This document shows positions 28,638-36,778 of a stretch of 37,985 bases of DNA, one piece after another. The notes below the pieces were generated by a model. That model did no database searches and was not told the origin of the DNA. It was given only the letters and a program-made list of their open reading frames with translations. The stretch spans positions 1-37,985 of the forward strand of contig JAFZYE010000045.1 in assembly GCA_017616445.1 (NCBI GenBank). The letters run 5' to 3'. The translations under genes were made by a program, and so were the position numbers. This DNA is from Bacteroidaceae bacterium (GTDB lineage Bacteria > Bacteroidota > Bacteroidia > Bacteroidales > Bacteroidaceae). Within the stretch, counting starts at the first letter, position 1. The number at the start of each line of letters is the position of its first letter.

Positions 28638-28794
28638 GAATTGTGGTTATTTCTGTAAATCTAATTACGGGGTTGTTTCTGTCATTTTGCACATTTTATT
28701 TTATTTCGTTATCATATTTTCATTTGAAATTAGAAAAAACGTGTGTTTTTGAAGTTTTTTTGACATTTTGCATTTTGCATTCAATTTATTTTTA

Positions 28795-28802
28795 TACCTT
28801 TG
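28795..28802 (+). promoter_or_regulatory. Promoter of the polysaccharide operon
   Basis: TACCTTTG matches TAnnTTTG. TTTTG repeats at 28766-28770 and 28773-28777 could serve as the -33 TTG element. Transcription would start near 28809 and give a leader of about 45 bases before the UpxY-like gene. No other TAnnTTTG element was seen before the later genes of the operon. Confidence 0.75.
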
Positions 28803-28812
28803 CAGCCTAAAC

Positions 28813-28838
28813 CTCCCATAGGCGTTTGTCGATGGGAG
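28813..28838 (+). promoter_or_regulatory. Leader hairpin before the UpxY-like gene
   Basis: CTCCCAT (28813-28819) pairs with ATGGGAG (28832-28838) around a 12-base loop. It lies between the promoter and the UpxY-like start. In Bacteroides, UpxY proteins act on the 5' leader of their own capsule operon; whether this hairpin is the contact is inference. Confidence 0.55.
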
Positions 28839-28853
28839 AAATGTTGAAAATAG

Positions 28854-29459
28854 ATGTGTAGAAACAATGCCGGTCACGAAAATGGTGCGACAGCGGAGGG
28901 CGCTGGCGACGCCGTAGGCGTGTCGCAACGCCACTGGTTTGTGGCGTTTGTGGGACATAATGCGGAGAAATCAAGCCGGGACCGACTACTCAAAGCTGGC
29001 TATGAAGCCTTTGTCGCATCACAACAAGAGATGCACTATTGGCGTAATGGCAAACGCAAGATGATTGAGACTGTCGTCATCACAAATTATGTGTTTGTCC
29101 GGGCCACTGAGAGCGAACGCCGTCAACTCGTCAACTTGCCATACATCAAGTCATTCATGGTCAATAAATCGGGCAAACCCAATGCACAAGGGTTTCGTCC
29201 CATTGCAGAAATACCTGACCATGAGATCGAGATGCTCAAATACATGCTCCACAGAGCAGAGTGCCCTGTACAGTTCATGGCTACATTCGCCAAAGGCGAT
29301 AAGGTGAAGGTGATTCGTGGTACCATGGTTGGTGTAGAAGGTAATGTGGTCGAGGTCAAAGGCTCTACCGATAAATACATCGGTATCAACATCGGTTTCC
29401 TCGGATGTGCCATCGTCCGCATCTCACCCGAAGACGTGGTAAAATTAGTTGACAATTGA
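28854..29459 (+). CDS. UpxY-like NusG-family transcription antiterminator
   Basis: A 201-aa NusG paralogue. The N-terminal NGN domain reads HWFVAFVGHNAEKSSRDRLLKAGYEAFV, then NYVFVRATESERRQLVNLPYIKSF. A KOW domain is at the C-terminus (AKGDKVKVIRGTMVGVEGNVVEV). Being first in a surface-polysaccharide operon, it matches the UpxY role of preventing premature termination in the leader of its own operon in Bacteroides and relatives. The first ~25 residues (MCRNNAGHENGATAEGAGDAV) are poorly conserved, so the exact start is uncertain. The stop TGA overlaps the LicD start by 4 bases. Confidence 0.9.
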   Translation: MCRNNAGHENGATAEGAGDAVGVSQRHWFVAFVGHNAEKSSRDRLLKAGYEAFVASQQEMHYWRNGKRKMIETVVITNYVFVRATESERRQLVNLPYIKSFMVNKSGKPNAQGFRPIAEIPDHEIEMLKYMLHRAECPVQFMATFAKGDKVKVIRGTMVGVEGNVVEVKGSTDKYIGINIGFLGCAIVRISPEDVVKLVDN

Positions 29460-30250
29460 AGCAAGTAACTGACCGTGAAGCCAGAACCATCATGCTTGAC
29501 ATCTTGCTTGATGTGTCTAGGTTCTGTGATGAGAACAACCTCACCTATTTCTTGGCTTATGGAAGCCTGATAGGTGCTGTGCGTCACAAGGGATTTATCC
29601 CTTGGGATGACGATATCGACCTCCTCATGCCACGACCCGATTACGACCGCTTCATGGAGCTGTATAGAGCCAAAGGACACTATTCTCTCCAGTCACCTAT
29701 GGATAAGGGGGCTGTGCACGAGTGGATAAAGATAAGTGACGACCGCACCTTGAAGATTGAAGCTGTTGACTACTCCGTATGTAAACCCTTAGGAGTCAAC
29801 ATCGACATCTTCCCGATAGATGGACAGCCTGATAACATGGAGACATTCAGGCGAGAGACCGATGAGCGCATGCGACTTCATCATCGCATCGAAATCATCA
29901 CACGTCCCCTCAAGGGCTTTCCGTTGAAAGGAAAAATCGCAACTTTGGTATATCGACTCATAGGGGTACGCCACTACCTCAAGAAATACAATCAAAGTGC
30001 AACGAAATACCCGTATGAAACGGCTTCTTATGTAGGGTATACCAACCCGTACCCATGGAAACTTTATTCCGACCGACATCCCAAGTCCCTGTTCGAGGGG
30101 AGAGTCAAGGTGCCGTTCGAGGGATATGAGTTCTGGGCGCCGGCAGGATATGATACATTCCTTAGAAACATTTATGGCGATTATATGCAATTGCCGCCTG
30201 TAGAGAAACAGGTTACACACCACGATCATACGTTATACTGGAAAGACTGA
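29456..30250 (+). CDS. LicD-family phosphotransferase
   Basis: A 264-aa LicD/fukutin-type nucleotidyltransferase-fold enzyme; relatives add phosphocholine or related phospho-groups to surface glycans. The hallmark is YGSLIGAVRHKGFIPWDDDID (~35-55) with metal-binding Asp residues, followed by VNIDIFPIDG. The chosen start is TTG at 29456, which overlaps the UpxY stop (TTGA). The first in-frame ATG at 29492 would remove part of the conserved N-terminal helix. No licA/licC (choline kinase or cytidylyltransferase) is in the window, so the transferred group is unknown. It is expected to decorate the glycan made by this operon. Confidence 0.88.
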   Translation: MKQVTDREARTIMLDILLDVSRFCDENNLTYFLAYGSLIGAVRHKGFIPWDDDIDLLMPRPDYDRFMELYRAKGHYSLQSPMDKGAVHEWIKISDDRTLKIEAVDYSVCKPLGVNIDIFPIDGQPDNMETFRRETDERMRLHHRIEIITRPLKGFPLKGKIATLVYRLIGVRHYLKKYNQSATKYPYETASYVGYTNPYPWKLYSDRHPKSLFEGRVKVPFEGYEFWAPAGYDTFLRNIYGDYMQLPPVEKQVTHHDHTLYWKD

Positions 30251-30254
30251 AATA

Positions 30255-31766
30255 ATGTCAACCTCATCACGAGTCATTAAGAACACAGGCTTCCTGTACG
30301 CCAAGATGGCCATCACGATTTTCATATCGTTGTATGTCACACGCCTCATCTTGGAATCGTTAGGAGAATCTGACTTCGGTGTATTCAAACTTGTCGGTGG
30401 GGCCATCGCGATGATGGGTTTTCTCAATACCACTCTGGCGAACGCTACGCAGCGTTTCATGTCTTACGCGGAAGGCGAAGGGGTACTTGAGAAGAAACGT
30501 AAGATATTCAATGTGAGCTTCGTGCTCCATGTGGCTATTGCCTTTGTGACGGTGATACTGATGCTCATCGCATTGTTTCCGCTGTTCAATGGCATCTTCA
30601 ATATCGAGACCGACCGTGTGCAGGCTGCAAAGATCATCTACTTCAGCCTCATCTTCAGTACCGTACTGACCATCATCAACGTGCCGTACGATGCTGTCAT
30701 GAATGCACACGAGAATATGCTTTACTATTCCATTATAGGCATATTCGAAGCATTGTTGAGACTCGGTATTGCATTTATTTGTGTTCATACAACATACGAT
30801 AAACTGATTGTCTATGGCATCCTGATGGCTTGCGTGCCACTCATCACACTTACAATCATGAAGATTTACTGCCACAGACATTACGAAGAGTGTGTCATCG
30901 CACCACGTCGGTACTGGGACGGCAGTCTCGTACGAAACATATCAAGCTTCTTCGGATGGAACTTCTTAACTGCCATCAGCAGCTTGTTCTCCGTGCAAGG
31001 TATAGGCATCGTACTCAACAACTTCTTTGGTACTGTGCTCAATGCCGCACAAGGTATTGCTAACGACGTGAATGGTTGCCTCTCACATTTCTCTGGCAAC
31101 ATGATGAAGGCCCTGAACCCTGTGATTGTCAAAAGGGCAGGGGCGGGCGATCTCAATGCGATGAACCGTGCGACACTCGCAGGATGTAAGTTCTCGGTGT
31201 TGCTGACCATGCTCTTCGCCATACCCTTGTCAATCGAGATGACATACGTGCTCGATCTTTGGTTGAAAGATGTGCCGCAGTGGGCTGTTACTTTCTGTAC
31301 ACTGCAACTTACCATGACAATCATCACTCAGATGGCTGACAGCGCATCGACTGCTGTCTATGCACAAGGTGACATCAAACACTATGCCATCTGGAAGAGC
31401 GTGATGAACGCCTCACCCGTATTGCTCACATGGATAGCCTTCCAATTAGGAGGCAGTCCAGAATGGCTTTACATCCCTATGATAGTCGTGTGGGCTGCAG
31501 GAGGCGATGTCGTCATCATTTACTATGCCAAACAGAAGTGTGGACTCCGTGTGGGCGAATATCTCAAACAGGTGCTGGCACCACTGATAGGTACTGCTGT
31601 CTTGATGCTGGCATTCGGTATCATACCGCTCATGCTGCTTCAGTCTACTTTCTTGCGTGTGGTCATCACCAGCATCTCCACCACCATCGGTCTGCTCCTA
31701 GCCGCCCTCCTCTTCGCTATGACCAAAGAGGAAAAGACCCAACTGGTAAGCATGATCCGAAAATAG
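30255..31766 (+). CDS. Wzx-like polysaccharide flippase (MATE/MVF-type)
   Basis: A 503-aa membrane protein with about 12-14 hydrophobic segments, matching the polysaccharide-synthesis (Wzx/RfbX) branch of the MOP exporter superfamily. It starts IKNTGFLYAKMAITIFISLYVTRLIL and has ESDFGVFKLVGGAIAMM, the early-helix pattern of Wzx proteins. It would flip undecaprenyl-linked oligosaccharide units across the inner membrane. It begins 4 bases after the LicD stop, in the same operon. No Wzy polymerase or glycosyltransferases are present in the window, so the repeat-unit genes must lie elsewhere or further downstream. Confidence 0.9.
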   Translation: MSTSSRVIKNTGFLYAKMAITIFISLYVTRLILESLGESDFGVFKLVGGAIAMMGFLNTTLANATQRFMSYAEGEGVLEKKRKIFNVSFVLHVAIAFVTVILMLIALFPLFNGIFNIETDRVQAAKIIYFSLIFSTVLTIINVPYDAVMNAHENMLYYSIIGIFEALLRLGIAFICVHTTYDKLIVYGILMACVPLITLTIMKIYCHRHYEECVIAPRRYWDGSLVRNISSFFGWNFLTAISSLFSVQGIGIVLNNFFGTVLNAAQGIANDVNGCLSHFSGNMMKALNPVIVKRAGAGDLNAMNRATLAGCKFSVLLTMLFAIPLSIEMTYVLDLWLKDVPQWAVTFCTLQLTMTIITQMADSASTAVYAQGDIKHYAIWKSVMNASPVLLTWIAFQLGGSPEWLYIPMIVVWAAGGDVVIIYYAKQKCGLRVGEYLKQVLAPLIGTAVLMLAFGIIPLMLLQSTFLRVVITSISTTIGLLLAALLFAMTKEEKTQLVSMIRK

Positions 31767-31776
31767 ACCAGCCCCT

Positions 31777-32147
31777 TTAGAGTGTAGAGTTAAGAGTTTA
31801 GTGTTTAGAGTTAGGTTAGTGAAGTTCAAAGTTCAACGACCTTCGGTCAGTTCAAACTCCCTTGAACTTTGAACTTGGAACCTGAAACTTTGAACTTGGA
31901 ACTTGTAACCTTGAACTCGCATCCCTGCTGCCTTGAACCAACTTTTGAATATTTTTTCTTTTTAGCATGGCAACAGACCATAGGGAATGAATGGTGTGGA
32001 TGTAGGCTTTTGTCTGGGAGCTGGCTCACAAGAAAAAGTGTACAGACGCAGCATATAGGACGTTAGTCCTGCCATGACGACGAAGCTTTTTTATTATAAT
32101 TGTTTAATTTCTGTGTAATCTGTGATATCTGTGTGACAAATTATCAA
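31777..32147. repeat. Composite intergenic repeat element, copy A
   Basis: This ~370-base gene-free gap has three parts. First come period-7 tracts (TAGAGTT-like, then TTGAACT/TGGAACC/TGAAACT to about 31915). Next is a conserved block CCTGCTGCCTTGAACCA and CTTTTGAATATTTT, and a ~120-base middle with a small hairpin AGGACGTTAGTCCT (32057-32070). The last block is CGACGAAG, TTTTTATTATAATTGTTTA, then repeats of ATCTGTG, running into TATCAAC heptamers. Copy B is at 36779-37117 with the same ends and a different middle. Confidence 0.75.
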
Positions 32148-32990
32148 TTGTCAACTATCAACTGTCAACTATCCAAGTTGACCTTTCTTTTGGCACTCCT
32201 CCTCTTCTTCTCTTGCACCAAAGCAACGTTAGAAGAGCAGCCAGACAACGGCACAGCAAATAATGCCAACCTCGTTGTCCGTATTGCCAAAAACCAACTG
32301 ACTGCTACACGTCTGAACTTCGTCGTGTATGACGAAGGCACGCGCGTCAAGCAAATCAACCAGCAGTCGAGTGCTGCTGATTTCGGATCAGCAGTGTTCC
32401 AACTCGAACCTGGTACCTACCGCTTGGTAGTGCTCGCACATAGCAGCAACGGGAATCCTACCTTGACCGACCCTTCGAAGATTCAGTTCAAGAACAACCA
32501 AGGATTCACCGATACCTTCCTCTACGATACGACGATTACCGTGGGAGAGGAATCACAGACACTCAATGTGACGCCCAACCGCATCGTGGCCCTCTGTCGG
32601 TTTGTTATCAATGACGCCATACCCGAGGGTGTTACCCAGATGCAGTTCTATTATACAGGTGGAAGTGGAGCTTTCAATGCGACAACAGGCTTAGGCTGTG
32701 TCAATAGCAAGCAACAGATGAAGTTCGATGTATCTGCAGGTCAAGAGCACACGATATACGACCTCTACACCTTCCTCCATCAGCAGGAAGGAACCATCAA
32801 ACTCATCGCCTCTGCCCTCGATGCAGCAGGAGAAACCCAGTGTGCATGGGAATTTGCGATTCCCTTGGCCCAGAACCAAATCACCTGGACCACAGGCAAT
32901 TTCTTTGCTGACCAACCCGATGATTGGACCATCATCCCAACCACCGCCATCGATCATTCTTGGGCATCTCACCAATACCTCGAGTATTAA
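32148..32990 (+). CDS. FimB/Mfa2-like lipoprotein 1, no ATG start
   Basis: A lipoprotein of about 280 aa with hydrophobic stretch LTFLLALLLFF and lipobox Cys (FFSC). The body matches the FimB/Mfa2 fimbria anchor family: LEPGTYRLVVLAHSS, then LNVTPNRIVALCRFVINDAIP and YYTGGSGAFNATTGLG. Such proteins anchor or cap Bacteroidales fimbriae. No ATG lies in frame upstream; the frame opens at 32100 after a stop. Possible starts are GTG 32133, TTG 32148 or TTG 32178. I choose TTG 32148, which gives a 22-residue signal, but this start lies inside heptamer repeats. The gene may have lost its native 5' end. Confidence 0.7.
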   Translation: MSTINCQLSKLTFLLALLLFFSCTKATLEEQPDNGTANNANLVVRIAKNQLTATRLNFVVYDEGTRVKQINQQSSAADFGSAVFQLEPGTYRLVVLAHSSNGNPTLTDPSKIQFKNNQGFTDTFLYDTTITVGEESQTLNVTPNRIVALCRFVINDAIPEGVTQMQFYYTGGSGAFNATTGLGCVNSKQQMKFDVSAGQEHTIYDLYTFLHQQEGTIKLIASALDAAGETQCAWEFAIPLAQNQITWTTGNFFADQPDDWTIIPTTAIDHSWASHQYLEY

Positions 32991-33029
32991 TACTCCTCCA
33001 GTGTTTGGTGTTTGACAATTAAAAAAATA

Positions 33030-33074
33030 GGAGAAGGTTCCGAGACGGCCTAGAGGGGTAGTTGTCCGTTCTCC
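33030..33074 (+). other. Possible hairpin after FimB-like gene 1
   Basis: GGAGAAGG (33030-33037) can pair with CC-g-TTCTCC ending at 33074 across a G-rich interior. No U-run follows, so termination is unlikely; it may be an RNA stability element. Weak. Confidence 0.35.
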
Positions 33075-33120
33075 TTGTAAATAAATTAATTAATAACAAA
33101 TAACTAAAAAAAATAATAGT

Positions 33121-34015
33121 ATGAGAAAAGTTATTTTTTTTAGAAATCATTTCAATGACTTTCCTCTTTGCTGCGTGCAGCAAAGATAGTGTTAATAATG
33201 AATCAGAGCAGGTCTTTGCACCTGTGACGGTTCGAGTAGATGGCTTCTCAATTGCTCAGGGAGAATTCCCGACCACACGTGGGACTGCCATCGCTGATTA
33301 TTCTAGTGTAAAGGCCATTACGTTGGCCTTCTACGCAAGTGACGGAACACAGGCGTATAAACATACGCAGTTCAAAGCCTCTTCGGGTACCTACACCACC
33401 TATGGTGAGTTTACTACCACGTTGCCGGTGGGCAATTACACCCTTGTGGTGATAGGCTATGGTCAAGGTGCAGAAAATGAGGCGATAACGCTCACGAGTC
33501 CAACCTCAGCGAGTTTCGGGACAACAGTTCGCGAGACTTTCGCAAAAACTCAGACGGTGACAGTGACCAACAGCTCTCCGCTCGAAGTCTCTGCAACCCT
33601 CGATCGTGTCATCTCAAAGCTCTCTTTGGTATCCACCGATGGTCGTACAGCTGATGTGAATACCATTCGCGTGACTTTCGGAGGCGGTAGCAGAAGTTTC
33701 AATCCTACAACGGGATTGGCAACCGACAACAATGGTTTCGCTAATGTGGTAGTAACGAGTGCAGCGGTGGGCAACACAACCAATATTGGCAGTGCGGTGT
33801 TCTTGGCTACCGACGAGCAGACGATGGACATCACCATTGAAACGCTCGATGCTGACGGTGCTGTCTTGTTCACCAAAACAGTCAACAACGTACCGCTCAA
33901 GCGCAACCGCGTGACAACCCTCACCGGTGCGATGTATTCAGTAACAGGTTCTGCATCTGCTGGTTCTTTTCAACTGAATGCTGACTGGGAGACAGGTAAT
34001 AGCGTCAGCTTCTGA
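33121..34015 (+). CDS. FimB/Mfa2-like lipoprotein 2, signal peptide out of frame by one base
   Basis: The mature part (from 33155; 286 aa) is a second fimbria-anchor-like lipoprotein: FAAC lipobox, TTRG, LPVGNYTLVVIGYGQG, then VISKLSLVS and GGGSRSFNPTTGLATDN, the last shared with the neighbour. The only natural ATG with a normal leader is 33121 (MRKVIFF...), but it is not in frame with the lipobox. Removing one base from the T8 run (33134-33141) or the A4 run (33126-33129) fuses MRK and an 18-residue leader to FAAC. As printed, translation from 33155 gives just seven residues before the Cys, too short to export. This is either phase-variable OFF, a pseudogene, or a sequencing error. Confidence 0.75.
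33134..33141 (+). repeat. T8 homopolymer, candidate phase-variation switch
   Basis: Eight consecutive T in codons 5-7 of the FimB-like lipoprotein 2 gene. Seven or ten T would restore the signal-peptide frame; eight puts it out of frame. Confidence 0.6.
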
Positions 34016-34035
34016 TGCTAATTAATTAGCGGAGT

Positions 34036-34090
34036 AGGAGGACGGACACATCCCCACATACCGTCAAGTGAACCTCCTCCTTATCTTTTA
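34036..34090 (+). terminator. Terminator-like hairpin after FimB-like gene 2
   Basis: AGGAG and GACGG on the left pair with CTCCT and CCGTC on the right (with an asymmetric bulge), followed by TTATCTTTTATAT. It could attenuate transcription into the wzc-like gene; in the UpxY-processive operon it may be read through. Confidence 0.5.
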
Positions 34091-34112
34091 TATACAAACA
34101 AAGCATTAGTAT

Positions 34113-34132
34113 CACCCCGCACGGTGTTTTTT
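34113..34132 (+). terminator. Small CACCC/GGGTG-type hairpin with T6
   Basis: CACCCCGCACGGTG followed by TTTTTT lies 90 bases upstream of the Wzc-like ATG. The stem is just 4-5 bp, so it is weak; it might be an antiterminator target. Confidence 0.4.
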
Positions 34133-34154
34133 GACGCAGCGACAATTTTTGTTT

Positions 34155-34195
34155 CAAATTTCTGCGTTATCTGTGTTATCTGTGTGACAAATATG
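34155..34195. repeat. Third, short copy of the ATCTGTG leader block
   Basis: TTTCTGCGTTATCTGTG and TTATCTGTGTGACAAAT precede the Wzc-like ATG, as they do the FimB-like 1 and HAD genes, but the heptamers and the middle part of copies A and B are missing. Confidence 0.7.
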
Positions 34196-34221
34196 AAATA
34201 AAATAAAAATTCATCATAATT

Positions 34222-36777
34222 ATGTCAGACGAAAAGAAAAACAACCTCAACGAACTTGAGGACCTATCTGTAGAAGGCCAGAACGACAATGGCGCTTCCT
34301 GGTTCAGTTTCTCCAATCTCTTTGCGGTATTGGTGCTCAACTGGCAGTGGTTCCTGCTTTCGTTGTTCATTTGTGTGTGTGGCGCACTCATTTATCTGCG
34401 CTATGCTACACCTACCTATCAGGTATCAGCGAAGATGCTGATTAAAGATGACGACAATCGCCGCCGTAGTTCTGCTAACCAGATGTTGTCAAATATGCAA
34501 GACTTCGGTTTTTTGACGAATTCTGCAGGTATCGAGAACGAGATAGAGATCTTGGGCTCTCGTATCCTTGCGCGCGATGCTGTCATGGATTTGCAGCTCT
34601 ATGTGCAGTATTATGCGTTCGGTCGCTTGTCAAAGCATTTGGTATATGGTAATCTGCCAATTTGTGTAGATGCAGATACTGCCATGCTCGACCAGTGGGA
34701 CCAAGAGCTGTTGGAAGGTTCTAAGTCTATCAAGCTGACCATCGAAAAGACTGGCAAGAAATATGCTGTGAAGGGACAAACCATAGCCAATGGAAAACCT
34801 TTGAGTGACTTTTCGCAGGTAATAGAAAAGTTGCCTGCCAGCGTAAGTACCAAATTTGGTGTGTTGACGCTGACCCAGGGTAATAATAAGGAGATGAAAG
34901 ATGGCGACAAGTACTTGGTGAATATTCTGCCTCCAATGCAAGTGGCAACTGCATACGCCAAGGCCATCAATGTTGCTCCTACCTCCAAGCAGACTTCGAT
35001 TGCTGAGCTGACTTTAGTTGACCAGAACACCCATCGTGGACTGGCTTATCTGCGTCAGTTGGCAACATGTTATAACCGTCAGGCCAATGCTGACAAGAAC
35101 GAGATTGCACTGAAGACCGAAGAGTTTATCAATGGCCGTCTGGAGAAGATTGATAAAGAGTTGGGCAAGACAGAAGATCAGCTGGAGAACTACAAGAAAC
35201 TCAATGCCGTTACCCAGCTGAGTATGGATGCTTCCCAATCGTTGGCTCAGAGTACTCAGTACGAGACCAAACTGACCGAGGTGAACTCACAGATTCAGCT
35301 CATGGACTATCTCCGCGAGTTCGTGGACAATCCAGCTAACCAGTATAAGATTATCCCTTCAAATGTAGGTATGTCCGATCAGGCTTCAACCTCTCTGATT
35401 GTCTCTTACAACCAGGCTGTTCAGGAGCGTAACCGCTATTTGAAGACTGTCAGCTTGCAGGCTCCTCAGGTAGTGACGCTCACTGCTACACTCGACGACC
35501 TCCAGTCATCTATCCGTACAGCCCTCTTGCAGGCTCGCCGTTCTGCTGACATCCAGCGCCAGAGCTTGCAGCGTCAGTTGTCGAAGTATCAGGGTCGTAT
35601 TGGTAACACGCCTGAGCAGGAGCGTGTGCTCACCCAGATTGGTCGTCAGCAGGAAGTGAAGTCAGGTCTGTACCTCTTGCTGCTTCAGAAACGTGAGGAG
35701 AACAGCATCTCCCTTGCAGCTACTGCAGATAAAGGTAAGCTGATTGATGAACCGCTGTCGATGGGTCAGGTAAGTCCTAAGAAGGCCATCATCCTCTTGG
35801 TTGCTATCATTTTGGGCTTGGGTATTCCATTGCTTGTGATTTATATCATCCAGTTGTTGAGCTTCCGTATTGAGGGACATGACGATCTGATGAGTCTGAC
35901 CAAGTTGCCGATTGTGGCTGACGTACCTGTGGCAAGTGACTCTGCGAAGACAGCTGCTGGTATCGTGGTACAGGCGAATAAGAACAACCAGATTGACGAG
36001 ATCTTCCGCTCGATGCGTACCAATATCCAGTTCATGATGAAGGAGGACGATAAGGTAATCCTCTTTACCTCAAGTACCTCTGGTGAAGGTAAGACGTTCC
36101 TGGCAGCTAACTTGGCCGTATCGTTTGCCCTCCTTGGCAAGAAGGTCATCCTCTGTGGTCTGGATATCCGTAAACCTGCCTTGGGCCGTTTGTTCAACTT
36201 GAAAGACCGTACAGCAGGTATCACCCATTTGCTGGTGAAGGATGCCGTCACTGAGACCGACCTGCGTACCAATATCTGTCCGTCAGGAGTGAACGAGAAC
36301 CTCGACCTGCTCCTGGCTGGTCCTACGCCTCCAAACCCAACTGAGTTGTTGGCACGTGAGAACCTCCATCAGGTCATCGAGCTCCTGAAGAAGCAATATG
36401 ATTACATCATCCTTGATACCGCTCCTGTAGGTCTGGTAACTGATACCCTCCAGATTGGACGTTATGCAAGTGTGAACTGCTACGTATGCCGTGCCGACTA
36501 TACTCCGAAGTCTAACATCGGTTTGCTGAACTCTCTGGTTACAGAGAAGAAGCTTAATAACTGCTGCGTCATCCTCAATGGCGTCGACATGTCGAAGAAG
36601 AAGTACGGTTACTACTATGGCTACGGCCGCTATGGCAAGTACGGTCGTTACGGCTATGGCCGCTATGGCTACGGCAAGTATGGCTATGGTAAGTACGGTT
36701 ATGGCAACTACGGCAACTACGGTAGCTATGCCGAATCCCGCTACTCCAACAAAAACGATGACTCCATCAAGAAATAA
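34222..36777 (+). CDS. Wzc-like polysaccharide co-polymerase / BY-kinase
   Basis: An 851-aa inner-membrane protein. It has TM1 (~32-58), a periplasmic Wzz-type region with coiled-coil and GNVR-like part, TM2 (~516-542, AIILLVAIILGLGIPLLVI), then a cytosolic bacterial tyrosine kinase. Walker A is TSSTSGEGKTFLAANLA (~616), Walker A' is LCGLDIRKPALG (~647) and Walker B is YIILDTAPVG (~730). The C-terminal tail (~793-840) is a Tyr/Gly run with about 19 Tyr, the autophosphorylated cluster. It sets chain length and couples export with an outer-membrane Wza-type protein, which is not seen in this window. The separate leader suggests it can be internally regulated. Confidence 0.95.
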   Translation: MSDEKKNNLNELEDLSVEGQNDNGASWFSFSNLFAVLVLNWQWFLLSLFICVCGALIYLRYATPTYQVSAKMLIKDDDNRRRSSANQMLSNMQDFGFLTNSAGIENEIEILGSRILARDAVMDLQLYVQYYAFGRLSKHLVYGNLPICVDADTAMLDQWDQELLEGSKSIKLTIEKTGKKYAVKGQTIANGKPLSDFSQVIEKLPASVSTKFGVLTLTQGNNKEMKDGDKYLVNILPPMQVATAYAKAINVAPTSKQTSIAELTLVDQNTHRGLAYLRQLATCYNRQANADKNEIALKTEEFINGRLEKIDKELGKTEDQLENYKKLNAVTQLSMDASQSLAQSTQYETKLTEVNSQIQLMDYLREFVDNPANQYKIIPSNVGMSDQASTSLIVSYNQAVQERNRYLKTVSLQAPQVVTLTATLDDLQSSIRTALLQARRSADIQRQSLQRQLSKYQGRIGNTPEQERVLTQIGRQQEVKSGLYLLLLQKREENSISLAATADKGKLIDEPLSMGQVSPKKAIILLVAIILGLGIPLLVIYIIQLLSFRIEGHDDLMSLTKLPIVADVPVASDSAKTAAGIVVQANKNNQIDEIFRSMRTNIQFMMKEDDKVILFTSSTSGEGKTFLAANLAVSFALLGKKVILCGLDIRKPALGRLFNLKDRTAGITHLLVKDAVTETDLRTNICPSGVNENLDLLLAGPTPPNPTELLARENLHQVIELLKKQYDYIILDTAPVGLVTDTLQIGRYASVNCYVCRADYTPKSNIGLLNSLVTEKKLNNCCVILNGVDMSKKKYGYYYGYGRYGKYGRYGYGRYGYGKYGYGKYGYGNYGNYGSYAESRYSNKNDDSIKK

Positions 36778-36778
36778 T

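Noticed and set aside
28800-28990. Invertible promoter upstream of the polysaccharide operon
   Set aside because: No pair of inverted repeats flanking the promoter was found and no invertase gene is near; only the small leader hairpin is present.
31847-32029. Minus-strand frame with SKFKVSGSKFKVQGS-type residues, and a similar one near 36741-37020
   Set aside because: Translations of TTGAACT-type heptamers; low complexity, no start context, in the gaps between plus-strand operon genes.
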